From Nyssa sinensis (Eukaryota > Streptophyta > Magnoliopsida > Cornales > Nyssaceae): DNA of 64,000 nt. The stretch lies in assembly GCA_008638375.1 (NCBI GenBank), contig CM018041.1, forward strand, positions 12,144,846-12,208,845. Reading direction: 5' to 3'. Numbering within the stretch: the first letter of the stretch is position 1; the number at the start of each line of letters is the position of its first letter. This document shows positions 11,320 through 25,300 of the stretch, in pieces. A program made the position numbers and the translations under genes. The notes beneath the pieces are model-generated. The model saw only the letters and a list, made by a program, of their open reading frames with translations. It did no database searches and was not told where the DNA came from.

Positions 11320-13224
11320 GTATAATTGCAGGTTTCCAGTTCGATATATATATGTGTATGTGTTTGTCTATATATATATTGGGGACGATCTATGAATTGT
11401 TTTGAGTTTGGGTTCTTGTTCAATTTTTGAATCATTACGTTTGGAGGCTACTATCTGAAAAACTCACTGTTTCAATTGATGGTGATGTGTAAAGGGTTAT
11501 GATATTGATGTTTGAACTGTGATTCTTTATGTTGTATAGATGTTTTTAAGAATTGACTTGTAATGCAGAGGTTTTGGTTTCACGCCATTAGTTGGACAAG
11601 TCTCGTGTTTCTTTTATCTGTTATTTAGCTGATCCCAAATAGTTGGGAATTATATCTCTGTTGAGTTGAGTTATATAGACCTCTATTTTATGGTATCTAA
11701 TCTCGATAATCATGAGTTTTCTGTTTATAGATTGATGATTACCATGCTGGAAATTGTTTTGTTGGTCTTCAAAGTCAAAATTGTTGTGTCTTATTTTCAA
11801 GTATTTCCTCATTCTGAGCAGTTTAAATTCTTTGGCGTAGTTCAGAAAGCTTGTGATCTGCCTATGTGACTGTTCCTCACGAATTAAGGACAGGGTTGAA
11901 TTTAGCAGATCTTGGCTTGAGCTTATGAAAGCACAAAACTTTCCAAGTCATCAATTTAGATTTATAGCTCTTGCAAATAGGTTCTTGGTTTTGTAAATTG
12001 GGCAATTGCTAGGGGTAGTATATCTTAGATTTGTGGGTGCATTCTTGCTCCATATGGCACATATTTGATTGGGTCTTGGAAATATTTGTTTCTCCATAGG
12101 ATTGTACATCATGTTCATTGGTGCATAAGAACTCTATTTAGTGACAACTGAGTTTAGAATTCTAAGGGTCTTGTTAGTTGATTTTGCAGCCTCACTTTTT
12201 ACCCTTATTGCTGATATTAGTTATAAGGTTTTACATTCACTTGTACCACCACAAGCACATGTAATTCTTTAAATGCTCTGAAATTGTTATTCAATTTGGT
12301 GCATGGTTACCACAATTCGCTCCTCCCCTAGCGAATTGCGAATTAGGATCGCACGATCCAAAACATAGATCATTAGCAATTTGGAAAGCAAGATTTAGCT
12401 TTCTGATCTCAAATATCAAGTCTCAAAATAATCATACAAAATACACATCATTGGAATTTTAGTTTATAATTGTTTGGATTCGTTGAAATTATTTTGGTGT
12501 ATATATACACATACCTATATTATTAAAACTACACCCAAAAGACATATCACGTTCCAAATAAACGTATTTCGTTCCAACAAAACGATCCAAAGAAGCCTAC
12601 CCCTAATGTACCATGTTCTATAACATGTGACGATCTACGTTCCTGTTTTCCGTACCATAACGATCCAGGTTCTAGATAACATTGACTTGGTGTTTCTTCG
12701 TCTACAACATATAGGTTTGGTTTAAACTTCTTAAACATACATGAGACCTTTTCCTTTCCTGTACAAACATTAAAAGCTGTTAGTAACTAGTCTGTGACTT
12801 TGAATCATTTCTGTCTTACGCCATAAATACCAGTCTGCATCTTTACCATCAATTCTTTTTCAACATCATTTTAAGGTAATTTATCATATATGTTGGTTTG
12901 TCTGTGCATAGATGTAGAATTGTATGACGACATTGCTCACTATATGGACCTTGCATATCTAAGCTTCCTAATGGTTTTTTACCCAATGGGCATGTGAACT
13001 TTGATACTATGTCTTGGACTTATGATTAATACAGAAGCTTCTATATTGTTGGGATTTTCACCTTATGAAGTCTTAGCTACAAAGTTTGTAATGCAGTTTA
13101 TTTGTTTAAAGCTTCTATATTATAATGTTAGCATCATCCTTAACATGTTGGAACTTTGGGTTCACATTGAGCTTTTTGCTCTTAAAATGCACTGGTTTTT
13201 TACACTTATTTTCTCTTTCTGCAG
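11320..13224 (+). other. Leader intron of the 350-residue gene
   Basis: A 1.9-kb T-rich intron that begins GTATAA and ends TTTCTCTTTCTGCAG. It has no convincing coding frame. A segment at about 12300-12680 contains repeated 'ACGATCC' and 'ACGTTCC' words and may be an old repeat, but no ends could be paired. Confidence 0.5.
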
Positions 13225-13244
13225 GTCATCCTGCTTTGCAAGAA

Positions 13245-15055
13245 ATGGATCTATTCTTCGGGGGCTTAACTGAGGAGTCTCAGCCTTCTCAGCAGGACAT
13301 CATTAGGTGTCCATTTTTGCGAAACATTAATGAGCCCACAAATTTCTCCTTCTCCTCTTCCATGACTTTCCCAATGCCTGTAAGTTGTAAACTCTTTTGT
13401 TGACTTACGCTTGAATTTAATGATTCTACTTACATTGATCTGTTTTCTTTATTGTATTTGGGTCTTAATCTCATATGGTTTATTAGGATTGTCTATCATA
13501 TTTTCAGTTATACATTCTTATAGAAAGTTTCAGACCCAACATATCTGACTGATACATGGAGCTAGCCTTGGCTAAAGGCAAAAGCTGAAAAGTTCGTTTG
13601 CCTGATTCTTGCCCAGCAAAAAAGCCATGTTGCATATGGCATGATGCTTGACCGGGCCTATTTCTAAACTTCATTAAACAATGACACTTTTTTTAATGTC
13701 TTTTTACTTTTTTCCTGTTCAGGTATGTGGAGCCAAAGGTCCAATTTTCGAGGATGGTCCCAATTTTGACATGGCTTTCAGGCTTTTCCATGGGCAAAAT
13801 GGTGTTGTCCCGCTTTCCAGAAGATCATTTTCCTGTTCTGAGAAGTCAGAGGCCGAGCCAGCACCTCCCCGCTTCAATCCTTTAGCAGCAAAGGCAGCCA
13901 CCATCAGTTTCTCAGCTTTTGGACCTGCTGGGCCCTTTGGTTTCAATGCATTCTCTGAGAAATGGAAGAAGATAAACAAAAAATCCAAATCTTCCAAGAA
14001 AGAGCATTCTTCACAGGTAAATGAATACAAAAGCAAAAGTTTTTAATTCAATTTTTGTTTAGAAGTTTAATGTAAGCTTCTATCCTGGGGATTGTTGTCA
14101 AATTCTGAAGCAGTTTTTTTTTTTTTTCCTAGAAAAAAGTATGAAAATACTGAAACTGGATAAAATATGGCATGGTTTGAATTTTTAGGTTTTGTTAGGT
14201 GACCAGTGACCACCCAAATGTTTGCTTGAATGGTGTCTCCTCCACCTCCCAAAGAGGAGGTTGAGAGTTCAAGTCTTACTTGGGACAAAGTGGGAGTGTT
14301 GAAAAAAATGTTGGTTTCGAAACTGCTCACAATCAAAATGAAACATTAAAAGACAAAATTTAGAAAATTGGAGCAAAGTTAAAATTACTGTTTTACTCTC
14401 TTGTTGACAGTTGTATGTGTTGATCTTTCAGGGAGGAGACTCGAAACATGAGGCGATGAGCAATGAGTGGCTGGAAACTGGAAACTGCCCGATAGCCAAG
14501 TCATTTAGGGCGGTGAGTCATATTATACCCCTTGTGGCAAAAACTCTTCAGCCGCCTCCTGGCATGAAATTCAAGTGCCCCCAAGCAATAGTTGCAGCCA
14601 GGGCTGCTCTATCACGAACTGCTTTTGCGAAGAACCTCCGACCACAACCCCTCCCTGCAAAGATTCTTGCGATTGGGGTATTAGGCATGGCAGCAAATAT
14701 TCCTTTAGGAATATGGAGGGAACACACACAGAAATTCTCACCGTCTTGGTTTGCAGCTGTCCATGCAGCCGTCCCGTTCATAGCAATGCTTAGGAAGTCT
14801 ATCTTGATGCCTAAGACAGCCATGGCATTTACCATCGCAGCATCTGTATTGGGACAGGTCATTGGCTCCAGAGCAGAGCGGTTCCGGCTCAAAGCAGTTG
14901 CTGCAAGAAGATTGGCTCTCCCAGAAACTTCTGAAAACGGATCCAGTCAGATACAAGTTGGACTTAAAGGTGGACATTGCAGTGGGATTGCTGAGTGGAA
15001 CACTGTTCCTCTACAGATTGCAGGGCCTTCTTCAACAGCTGATGTGTTTTGCTGA
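13245..15055 (+). CDS. Conserved plant protein of unknown function, 350 aa
   Basis: Three coding exons join in frame: 13245-13379, 13723-14016 and 14432-15055 (stop TGA). Donors are GTAAGT and GTAAAT; acceptors are TTCAG and TTTCAG. The start MDLFFGGLTEESQPS is the first ATG after the leader acceptor. Residues ~46-143 carry VCGAKGPIFEDGPNFDMAF and end in a Lys/Ser-rich patch (KKINKKSKSSKKEHSS). Residues ~214-300 hold three hydrophobic stretches (about 217-238, 247-263, 267-288) that could be membrane segments or buried helices, followed by a basic RAERFRLKAVAARR region. I recognise the sequence as a family widespread in plants, but I know of no biochemical role and assign none. The short intron 3 contains a SINE. 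Confidence 0.88.
14175..14320 (+). mobile_element. tRNA-derived SINE in intron 3 of the 350-residue gene
   Basis: GAGGTTGAGAGTTCAAGTC (about 14258-14276) matches an RNA polymerase III B box (GTTCAAGTC), following a region that could hold a degenerate A box about 50 bases upstream. The unit ends in GTGTTGAAAAAAA. The B-box context matches that of the reverse-oriented SINE near 18430, so the two probably belong to one family. Ends are approximate. Confidence 0.55.
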
Positions 15056-16371
15056 TACTTTAGGTCAATTTGATCTTGTACTGCTTTGTGATCAGCAAAG
15101 TGCTTGCATGTTGTATTGTTTGTTCCTGTTGTTTCTTTGTTTTCTTTTATTTATTTACTTTGAAAGACCTGATATCAGCAATTGAGGGAATAAGTGATGG
15201 AGGGAAGATATTTTTTTTTGAAAGATTGTTTGTATTTTATATGACTTGCAAGATGATCAAAACCATGAGGATGAAAAATAGGGCCTCCTGTTTTCAGACA
15301 AAAGATTTGTTCATGGAATCAACATAGAATAAGAATATTGTGTATTTTGATTTTGAAAAAATGCGGCATTGATCAGTCTTAGCTTTTATTACAACCTTTC
15401 ATACACTTGCCTACTAATAAGCTATTGGACATCTTACCATGTCCCCTGATATTGGAACTATCTGGATATAGTTCTTGAATGATTTTGAGCTTTGCAATGT
15501 GCATCAGTAACTTGAGGAAACATTCATGTGCATTAGTCACATGGAGGATGCGAGTTTGAGTAGTGAATACAACTAATTCTTTGGGTTGCATTTGAGGAGG
15601 TTTCAATTAATTGAATTTTTCAAAAAGTAATTGTTAATTTTTCTATAAATAACGTAAAATATTTATATATATATTTTTTATGAAAGTGGTATTATATATA
15701 TATTAAATTTCTGAATTTCTTGAATTATTTATTTTAACCAAACAGAAAAAAATTAGATTTTACTCTCACTAATTTCAATTTTTAGTATTTTTTTCATTTT
15801 AATCAAACAAGAGTCTCACAAATTTGGACTTCCAATTTGTCCGGAGTTTCAATCCAAAATGAGTCGTGATCATCTAAAATTTTTTCTTCTTGAAAATTTG
15901 ACGATTTATTTATTTATTTTTCTTGTTTTAGAATAAGATGAGTCAACAAATAATCAAATAATACTGAGCTAGAAAGTTTGGGAGAGAAAAATAAATTAAA
16001 AAAAAATAAAAAAATATTCATCTTTATATTATTTGAATGTGTAAGAGAAATAATTTTTTTACTATTTTCTGCTCGAATAGTAAAAAAAGAAGAAGAGAAA
16101 TATATAAACTAATTGACAGTTATATTTTTTTATTTATGAAATTTAAGAGTCATGTATTTTTAAAAAAATTGTTAAATATTTATTTTTCTTCAAATTTCAT
16201 CACTTTTTCAATGATTAGAGAAGAAGCCTAATTACTTTAAATTTTATGTTCTAATCTACCCTCTAATCTGTCATTAAATGGTCATTGATTACTCATGGCA
16301 GTCATCAGTATTCAGTACTGCTCTTTCTTTTGGTTCTGGGTCCTGCCCTAACGCACTGTTTGAACCGTAGA
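15056..16371. other. Intergenic region between the 350-residue gene and the pseudouridine synthase
   Basis: The first ~300 bases are probably 3' UTR of the upstream gene. The rest is AT-rich with no supportable gene. An ATG at 16285 is in frame with the downstream start at 16372 and would add a hydrophobic 29-residue N-terminus. I prefer 16372 because the recognisable family sequence begins just after it, but a longer organelle-targeted form cannot be excluded. Confidence 0.5.
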
Positions 16372-19300
16372 ATGTCGACTAGTACACACAACTGTCAATC
16401 TCCGACGAGAACGCGCACATTCGGAGAGCCTTGGCCTGAATTCAATGACGGTCTAACCTACTGTGATACAGTCCGATCGTCCGATTCTGGTCGCCTCCCT
16501 ATTTCTCTCTGCCGATTTATATTTGTAAGTATTTATGCTGTAAGAAATAACGGTTTTTCTTTTACAGGTTTAACAGTGATCGAGTTCTACTCCAGCAAGC
16601 ACAAGAATTCAGCTCCGTTACAAGGGTTAGCATATTCTAATCATATCGATTTCTTTTCTCTTCTCTGTTTGTTTGCCGGAACATTTGTGGCAAAGGGAGC
16701 TAACACCATAAATCATGTTGTCTTGGTTTCCCAAATGTTGAAAAAAAAAAAACTCCATTGCTTCATTTCTTACCAAATAAACGGAGTATTATGTTGGAAA
16801 AGTTTAGATTATTTTCTTTTTAATTTTTGAGTACTGATTGTTGAGCAGTTGGTTGCAGAGAATTCACAATGGACAGGTTCGTTCCTCACACAATGTTGGA
16901 AAAGTTGAAATTGTGAAGTGTGTGATTTGGTGATTCTCAGAGTTATTCGTTTGTGTCTCTTCAGATAAAAATTGATGACTGTGTTGTAACGAATCCCAAT
17001 ACAATTCTCAGGTTTTTAATGGATAATTTTGTGTATGTAATATTCTTGGTGTAACTCCAATGGATTCTTATATTGTTTTTCTCGATGAAATTGAATTTGT
17101 AGAGCTGGTTCAGAACTAGTCTATCACCGACTTCCTTGGAAAGAGCCCGATGCACCATACTTGCTGCAAGTTCTGTTTGAAGATGATGATTTGGTAAATT
17201 ACTTAAACAAATTATTTATTTATTTTATTTTACTTTTTTTTTTCCTGAGAATGTTGGGCATTTATGCATTGTAATATCTGTAAGCCCTTGTTTTCACTGA
17301 TGCTGGTCTTGTTAGATGTGAGGATTTGATGTGAATTTTTGCTTACTGCATGGTAATTGTCTCAAAATATTCTATTTTCTTATTGAAGTTAAGAGATTTT
17401 CTACATTATAAAATCTGCAATTACTTCTTTTGTTATTTGTATCTATGGAGCTCTCATGGATGCCATTAAATTTCTTATCTATATCGTGGTAAATGTTTTT
17501 TGTTGAGTTTTTTTTTTCCCTTCATAATCAAGGTGGGACAATTTCTGCACCTTTTATTTCACTATATCTTTTCGCTGCATCTGCTCCATTCTTTAAAATA
17601 GTGGGACTTGCATAGAAACCAGGGATGGAGCACATGAAGAAAAATTGAATTAAGCCTATCATTGGATGTGGCTGTTTTTGGTAATTAACCATTGTATCTA
17701 ATTGTTATTTCACATCATTATGCTGTGTTTAGTTGTTTTTTTTATGTAAAATTACATTTTATGTTTTTTCGTTTATTTATTTAACATTGTGTTTAATGTT
17801 TAGATTACTCTAAATAAGCCGTCTGGTCTGCAAGTTCTACCTGGGGGACTATTCCAGCAACGGACTGTTTTAACACAACTCCAATGGCAAGCAAGGAAGC
17901 AGTGCTCTTCATTAGCATGTCAAGAACCACATGCGGTTCCAGTCCATCGCCTAGGAAGGGGAACATCAGGTTAGCCTGTACGGGTGCATGCTTTTTTGTT
18001 AATGAACAGAATAAACAAATTTTATATTCTTGGAACTAGTAGTGCACATTGAAATTATGTTGCCAGTATATTGAATTATCGCTCAATCTACCAATAAGTG
18101 GAAAATCATGGAGTTTGGAGGCAGCTTTTGAACCTGATGTTAACGTTGAAGAAAACAATAGAAAGAAGTAAATGAAGGAAAAAAAGCTGTTGGGTTGCCT
18201 TACGAGTCTCATGGTTTAATTCAAGAAACTACTCTTGATAGATTGGTACACTGGACACATTTCATGTTTCTCACCCAAGATTGTTAGGATAAGATGCATT
18301 GGATAATAATGGTAGCCAGTCACTTTGTTACTGTGCTAGATAACACATATCATCACATGATCCTGTGCTTCTGTCTTCTGATACCTTTCTCACTACCAGT
18401 GCTACTATTTTTTTATTTAAAATTTTTTTGATAGGTAAATCACACACTCACACACACTTTTCCCTTAAGGGGACTTGAACCCTCAACCTCCCATATGGGG
18501 AGGTGGAGGAGGTGCCAACCAAGTTAGAGCTTACTGGTCTATCAGCTCTACTATTCTGATACTGCTATTGGTTGTAGACTTGTTATGTAGGTAATAAGAA
18601 AATGCCGTTTACTCTCTCAGTATTATATATGAATGCAACCTTACTCTCTATTTTTTTGCTGGTGGGGTTTTAGGAATATTACTTTGTGCAAAGACGAAGG
18701 TCGCTAAAACTCGCCTTGCAGCTTATTTTGCTGATGGAACATCATTTGTTGGGAACAACAGGTTAGGGAAAATAGTAATTTTTTTTTTGTCATGGATTCT
18801 TAATTTAGAACCTCCAGGTTTTTACTTGCATCCACTTATAGCAAAACCTTTAATAACTAATGATCATTATAAGATGAAACAGATTATTTCCTGAGTTGCT
18901 TTGTTCTTTGAAGCTGAGGACCTTTAAAGTTCTTAGAAATATTGAGGTGGTGTGTCAAACTGATTATTGGTTTAACATCTTCTTTGAGATTTTGAGGAAG
19001 CTATTCATTGAACTAATTGGAATTTTAGAGGAAGCTATTCATTGAACTAATTGGAATTTTATGAAGCTCATTTCTTGTATTTATTGAGGATTGCAATTAA
19101 ATAATGTATATTACGAGATTTATGTCTGTCTTATAGTTGCATGTTAAGTGTTACCCTGCTTGCCATTATTCACTGTCTCATGATCTTTAATCAGAATACT
19201 TTTTACTAATGTGTACCTTCTTTACAATTACAGAGGTGCCAATATTGAGCTCAATACAATGAGAAAAATTTCAAAGATATATCGGGCACTAGTAAGTGGG

Positions 19301-22300
19301 ATAATTGATGAGGCTGAGGTACTTTTTCTTTTTATCACTCTAGTTATCTATAATTAGTTCCTGATGTTCTTTCAATCATATTGGCAATTTTAATCTTTTT
19401 GGAATAGGTTGTGCATATTAAGGTAGATGACTTGAAGAACCATATATGCTCAATATTGTCGTAGGATCTTTTCCTACATTTGACCTAAATAATATAATTA
19501 TTAATACTATCGTTTTTCGTGTGTATATGTTTTTTGGGATGACCTAGGATACATCCTTATGCTTTAAAGACAAAATAACTGAACTGGAAGTTGAGATGAT
19601 GAGAATTATAGAGCTTCAATGATTGTATGTGTTAAGTCACTAATTTCTCTAAAAGCTTAAGCTATTAGAGAATGGGTCAACTATGTATATCAAGCTCTCA
19701 ACACTTCCCGTCATGTGTGACCCCGGGCTCGCACGTGGAGAGACAAACAAACCTCAGACAAATACAGTATGAAGTAGAATATTGTACAACACAAAAAAAC
19801 CTTCCACAATAATTTACCCAAAAGAGCTTTGTTGAATGACTTCAAATACTTTATGCCCAAGTCAACCCAGACATGGGTAGTTCCAGCTTATCTCAATTTA
19901 CAAGGTGTATCTTTCTATCACCTTCCATGCCATCCCACAAAAAGCCCAAGAAAAACACGTTAATAAAGTACATTAAGATTTGATACCACGTTAAGTCACC
20001 AATTTCTCCAAAAGCTTAGAGAATGAACCAACAATATATATCAAACTCTCATCATTATTATTAATGTCTTTGAGTAATATATTGTTTTCTAGATAAGATT
20101 GTGTGTTTATGTCTCTTTATGAACATGGTGAACAAATTTTAGCAGCCAAAAACAATGCATGGTAAGTTGGTAACACATGCACATACATACCTCTACTTGA
20201 AGCACAAATTCTATTTTTCCAGAATTATTTAGAGTAATCTAAAAGAAAATTTCATGCAATATTTCATAAATTGCATGAATTAATTTTGATCAATAAAAGA
20301 TATATACTAACAAAATGGCTCCCGAAGGGGATAAACCCATAATTGCCCAAAAAAAAAAAGGAAGAGGGCACAAAAATTAAAATCTAATTTTTCTCAAAAA
20401 ATCTATAAAAGTGTCTAAATATAAGGGATTAGCTTCCCTGATTCAAAAGTAAAGCAAGCTCATATCTTTAAAGCCCCAAGGTTTTAGTTCCAACCCTTCA
20501 AAAGTTCTCATATTTCTCTCACTCAACGAACATCAAGTGATGCAAAGGTTAGCCATTCTCAAAAAAATCCTCAAATCTTTCCGAATCCGACTACATCTCC
20601 AACTGAAAAACACTTCTCTAAATGTGGGCGGGATTACCCAACTGCAACCAAAAAGGGATAGAATCAAGCAGCAATGAACAAGGAGATGATCTACCATCTC
20701 CTCTTCCTATTTGCTCAAGCAAATGATGGAAGCCTCTTCTATGTAAGTTGTCAGTGATTAAGATGGCACCCCAAACCGCTAAACAAGCAAAAAGTGACTT
20801 TCTTTAGACCTCGCAATCTCCAAATCAATTTCCATGGAAAGGATTCATCTTTCCTCCCCACAAGCTCCTCATACTTTTATGGTTGCTCACTATCTATATC
20901 ATGACATCCTCCCTACCTTCTCTCAAAATTTGACTGCTTAACAACTTCATAAGGCCTTCAACTTCCTCACGATGGCTTCATACCAACTTTCCTCCAATAA
21001 AAGCAACACAATCAGCCACTAAACTATCCTTTGTAGTGGTTATGCTATAAAGGAAAAAAGCTCCTTAAAATGACTATCACAACACCACGTGTCCCTCCAA
21101 AACTTGACCCTCGATCCCTCTCCCACTTCATAGTGTACTAGTTGATTGAAGTTTTCCATTCCTTTTTGAATGGACTCCCACACCCTACAATCATAAGCCT
21201 CTCTTACCTCTCTTGAGAACCACCTGCCCTCCTCACACCCATGTCTAATGAGAATGACATCCCTCCATAAAGCTTGGCCCCTCCACAATCATTTACAGAA
21301 GAGAGCTTTGGTGAACTACTTCAAATTTATCTCCACAATCATTTACTCATTTACCCACCCAAGAGAGCTTTGTTGAATGATTTCAAACTTTTAATGCCTA
21401 AGTGGCCCCAGACATAGGTAGTTTCACTTTCTTTCTTTCACCTTCCATGCCATCCCACAAATAAACCCTTTTGAAGCTTCTCTAGCTTCTCTCCACCGAA
21501 GTTAGGATTGGAAAAAGGGACATATAGAGGTAGGAAGATTCACCAACATACTCTTAATTGGGACGATTCTTCCTATAGGTATTGTCTGGCCAAATGACGT
21601 TAGAACCTCTCCACAAACAAGAGATGAGAATTTCTAGACTCTTGCCTCCATCATCCTCGATGGTAAAACCCCTCAACATACCCTTAAGAATTGCTTTGTT
21701 CAATAGCTTGCTAAGTGCCTCCATCAAAATCATCAACAAGAAAGGGAAGAGGGGATCCCCTTGTCTAAGACCACGAGAGGATTGGAAAAATCCTTCAGGT
21801 CATTCATTAACTAGCACCGCAAAAGAGACTGTAGAGATGCAAGTTTGAATTCATCCTTGCCACTTGTCACCAAAGCCCATCTTCCTTAAGAGAAAAAGGA
21901 GAAACCCTAATTTACATTATTGAAGACTTTCTTTATGTCCAACTTACACACTAATCCGGTCTCCTTCCTTTTTTTTCTTACAACATATGAAGCACGGACA
22001 CTTTATTTTGGCTCACATGTCTGTATCAGACACATGTCGGACATAAACATGTACGGACACGTCTCGAATATGTCAGACACACGAAAAAAGAGTGTCTTAA
22101 TTTTTTTTTTCTTTTGAATTTTGGATACATTAGGATACGTTTTAGACACTTTTTTTTTTTTCAATTTTTTTTCAAAACTTTTTCCTCTTTTTCTCTTCTT
22201 CTCCTATGTTTTTTTGGTAATATATATATATATATATATGTTCTATGTAGTAGTTAGGAAATTTGTTTTGGAACTTGAATCATGGATGTTGATGATTAAA

Positions 22301-25300
22301 TGAATAAGTTCTTGAATTTTTATTTAATGACTGTGTTATTTTAATATTTTAATAATATTTTTGTGATTTGTATGTTTTAATGTCAATTTTAATGAATAAT
22401 GTTAGGTTTTTATTATATAGTCATATAAATGTGTGTATATATATATATATATATATATTCAACATGTCCTTGATGTATTCGTGTTCTACATTTTTTGAGA
22501 AATGTCATGTTGTATCAGTGTCCGTACTTCTTAGCTTACATCAATGCATTCATTAGCAATCAACATTGCAACCAAGACTTATCTGCTTCCACAAAAGCAT
22601 TTTGGCTTCTAGAGATGATTCTTCCCATCACCTCTCTTAGCCTTAAGGAAAGGACCTTTGTCCTTAATTTTTACACTCTTCCCACCAAACTAATGGGTTT
22701 GCAATTCCTTATGTTCTCTGCACGTTCTCTTTTAGGGATTAATGTTATAAGGGAAGCATTCAAACTTCTTTCAAAGGACCCGAATTCATAGAAGAAAGCA
22801 AAAACGACCACCACTTCCTTTCTTAGAACCCTCCAACGGTGGCTAAAGAATGCTATAGTGAACATAGTTGTCAAAACGTGTAACAAAAGCTATTGTTTTT
22901 CAAAAAATGTGTATCATATCGTATATCATAAGATACATGTAATTTTTTTGAAAAATGCATTTATAAATATATATATATATATATATATGTATATGTATAC
23001 ATGAATATATATAACATTTCAAATGATATAAATAATATTTCAATTCACTTGTCATAGAAATTAGATATATAAATTATTATTATTTATCCAACAATTAAAA
23101 ATTAAAGTGGAACCAAGCATAGTTGTCTCGTTTTTTAAATATATTTTATCGTATTATATGTGGTGTTATTATGTATATACAATGTATAAAATGATAAAAA
23201 TAATCTTTCAACTCATTTATAAAAAAAAAAATCAACTTAAATTTCAGACAATACAAGAATCAAGATTTATAAATACTACGACTATCAAACCAAAATTTAG
23301 TAATCCAAGTTTCCAACATAATTCATCAATATCAAAATTTGAAGATAAATAAAAAATTATTCACTTTTATAATCAATCTCATTTTTATCTTAATATCTAA
23401 TTTCAATTTCAATAGCATCAATATCATCATTGTCATATGCCAATCATTTTTCATTTCCTTTTTCTTTTTCAATTTCTTGTATGTGCTCACTCTTCATCCT
23501 CATTTTCTCAAAATACTTACTTTCCTTTTTCGTGTTTGAGGAAAGATCTCTAGGTGTTACAAAGAAACAATATAAAACCAAACAAAACAAATAAACATTT
23601 CTATGTATATAACAAAAAAACAAAAAAAGAGGTCGAAGCAATGCCGTTTATCCTGATTGCGTGTATTGCATGTATCGTGACATATCGTAAGATACTAACA
23701 ACTAGGATAGTAAACCGTCTAGACCAGGGCTTTGTCATTGTCACAAGACTTCAAGGCTGCCAAAACTTCCAACTCTTCAAATGGCTTTTCCGAAGTTGCT
23801 GCTGCTGCCTCCACCAAAATAGAGCTGAAATCTTAGCCTTCAAGATCTAGTCTCCATGCTTTAGTTTCCTGTACAAAGTAATCCCTTCTCCAATCTCCTC
23901 CACATCACAAAGCATCCTCTCCCCAATTCTAACTGAGTTGATGTTGTTCCTCCTCTTACCTAGTGTTTTTGTTCCCCTCTTTCAACTCATAAAACTTGGG
24001 ATTTTTGTCTCCAAAAGATTTGTCTCTCTCTCTCTCTCTCTTCCCCCCTGCCCCCCAAACTCACCTTTCAAACCATCTCTGCGAGCTCTCTCCACTTCAG
24101 ATAAGGGGCTTGATTACGCCCAAAGAATAACGCGGTAGTTGTAGTGTAGCTTTGGGGTGTCGATTCCACAGGGAGACTAAATTAAAAGAATAATAAACAA
24201 AATTTCTGAAACTAAAGAAAGTATTAGACGGTTAACGAGAAAATAAAAATATAGAAAAGTGATTTTTGAATGCAAATTAAAAATTAAACAAATTGATTAA
24301 TGGATGAAAATATTCAAATTTAACGGACAGTAGAGCTTCGGGAATCTCTCGCACATAGCTGGTATTTTAATTATTTTTAATTCACTGTTAACTCAATTGA
24401 GAATTTAAATTCCAAATATCTCAATCGGAAGATATAAATTATGAACCAAAATTAAACTGAAAATAATTCTTTGAAAAATCATTTAACACTTTTAAATCTT
24501 CTCAAATTAATATTCACATTAAGAAAATCAATTGACGACAATATACCCAATGAGCAATATTGCAGCAGAGAATTGAATCAATATAAATAAGTAATTGTTC
24601 CAAAAATAATCAAAACATGAATCCATTCGATAGAAAAAGCATGACTGAATCTATGAACAGGACTAAACCCTTTAATTATTCGGAGAATAAAATCCAACAA
24701 TTAATTATGAATGATCATCAAAGCATTTAACAAGTGAAAAGCCCGTACAAGGAATCAAAAATAAATTAAAATAACCATCTATTATGCAAGTTCATACCTA
24801 ACCCCACTTGAAAATTTAGTTACTCATGTACAGGACGGATGACATAAATTTTACGGAGACCAATCGAGCCATGGAGTAGCTGCACTGATGTTTTCTTCTT
24901 CTCTGCGCCGCACAAGCCGCACCTCTGTATTTTTTCTTTTCTCTTGCGCCGTAGCAGTCCCTCTTCTATATTTTTTCTCCTTTTTTTTTATTTGACTTTG
25001 TGCCCTAAAACCTTGCACACCAGGCCCCTGCTTTGGCCCACCTGCGCGACGCACCAGGCCCAAGCTGCACATCTCCAGCCGTCCCGCCCGTTGTGGCGCC
25101 TTGCACCTCAGCCAAGCTTGCTTTCATTCAGCCCACCGCAACACTTTAGCACAGGGCCCCACCGCAAGAGCTTCACGTTGTATGCCAAGCACACCATACA
25201 GTCCTGCCAAGCCTTGGGCTTGGACCGCCCCACAAGCCAACAGCCGCACCACTAATGGACCCCACCGCATGCAATGGTTTCTTTTTTCCTGCAGCCGCAC

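Noticed and set aside
14548..14892. 114-codon minus-strand frame
   Set aside because: It is antisense to the last exon of the 350-residue gene and has no independent support.
16285..16371. Upstream in-frame ATG of the pseudouridine synthase giving a hydrophobic N-terminus
   Set aside because: Family sequence begins after 16372; the extra segment could be a targeting peptide but cannot be shown from this sequence.
18428..18545. Possible tRNA gene from the good B box
   Set aside because: No cloverleaf can be formed and there is a simple-repeat tail, so it is a tRNA-derived SINE.
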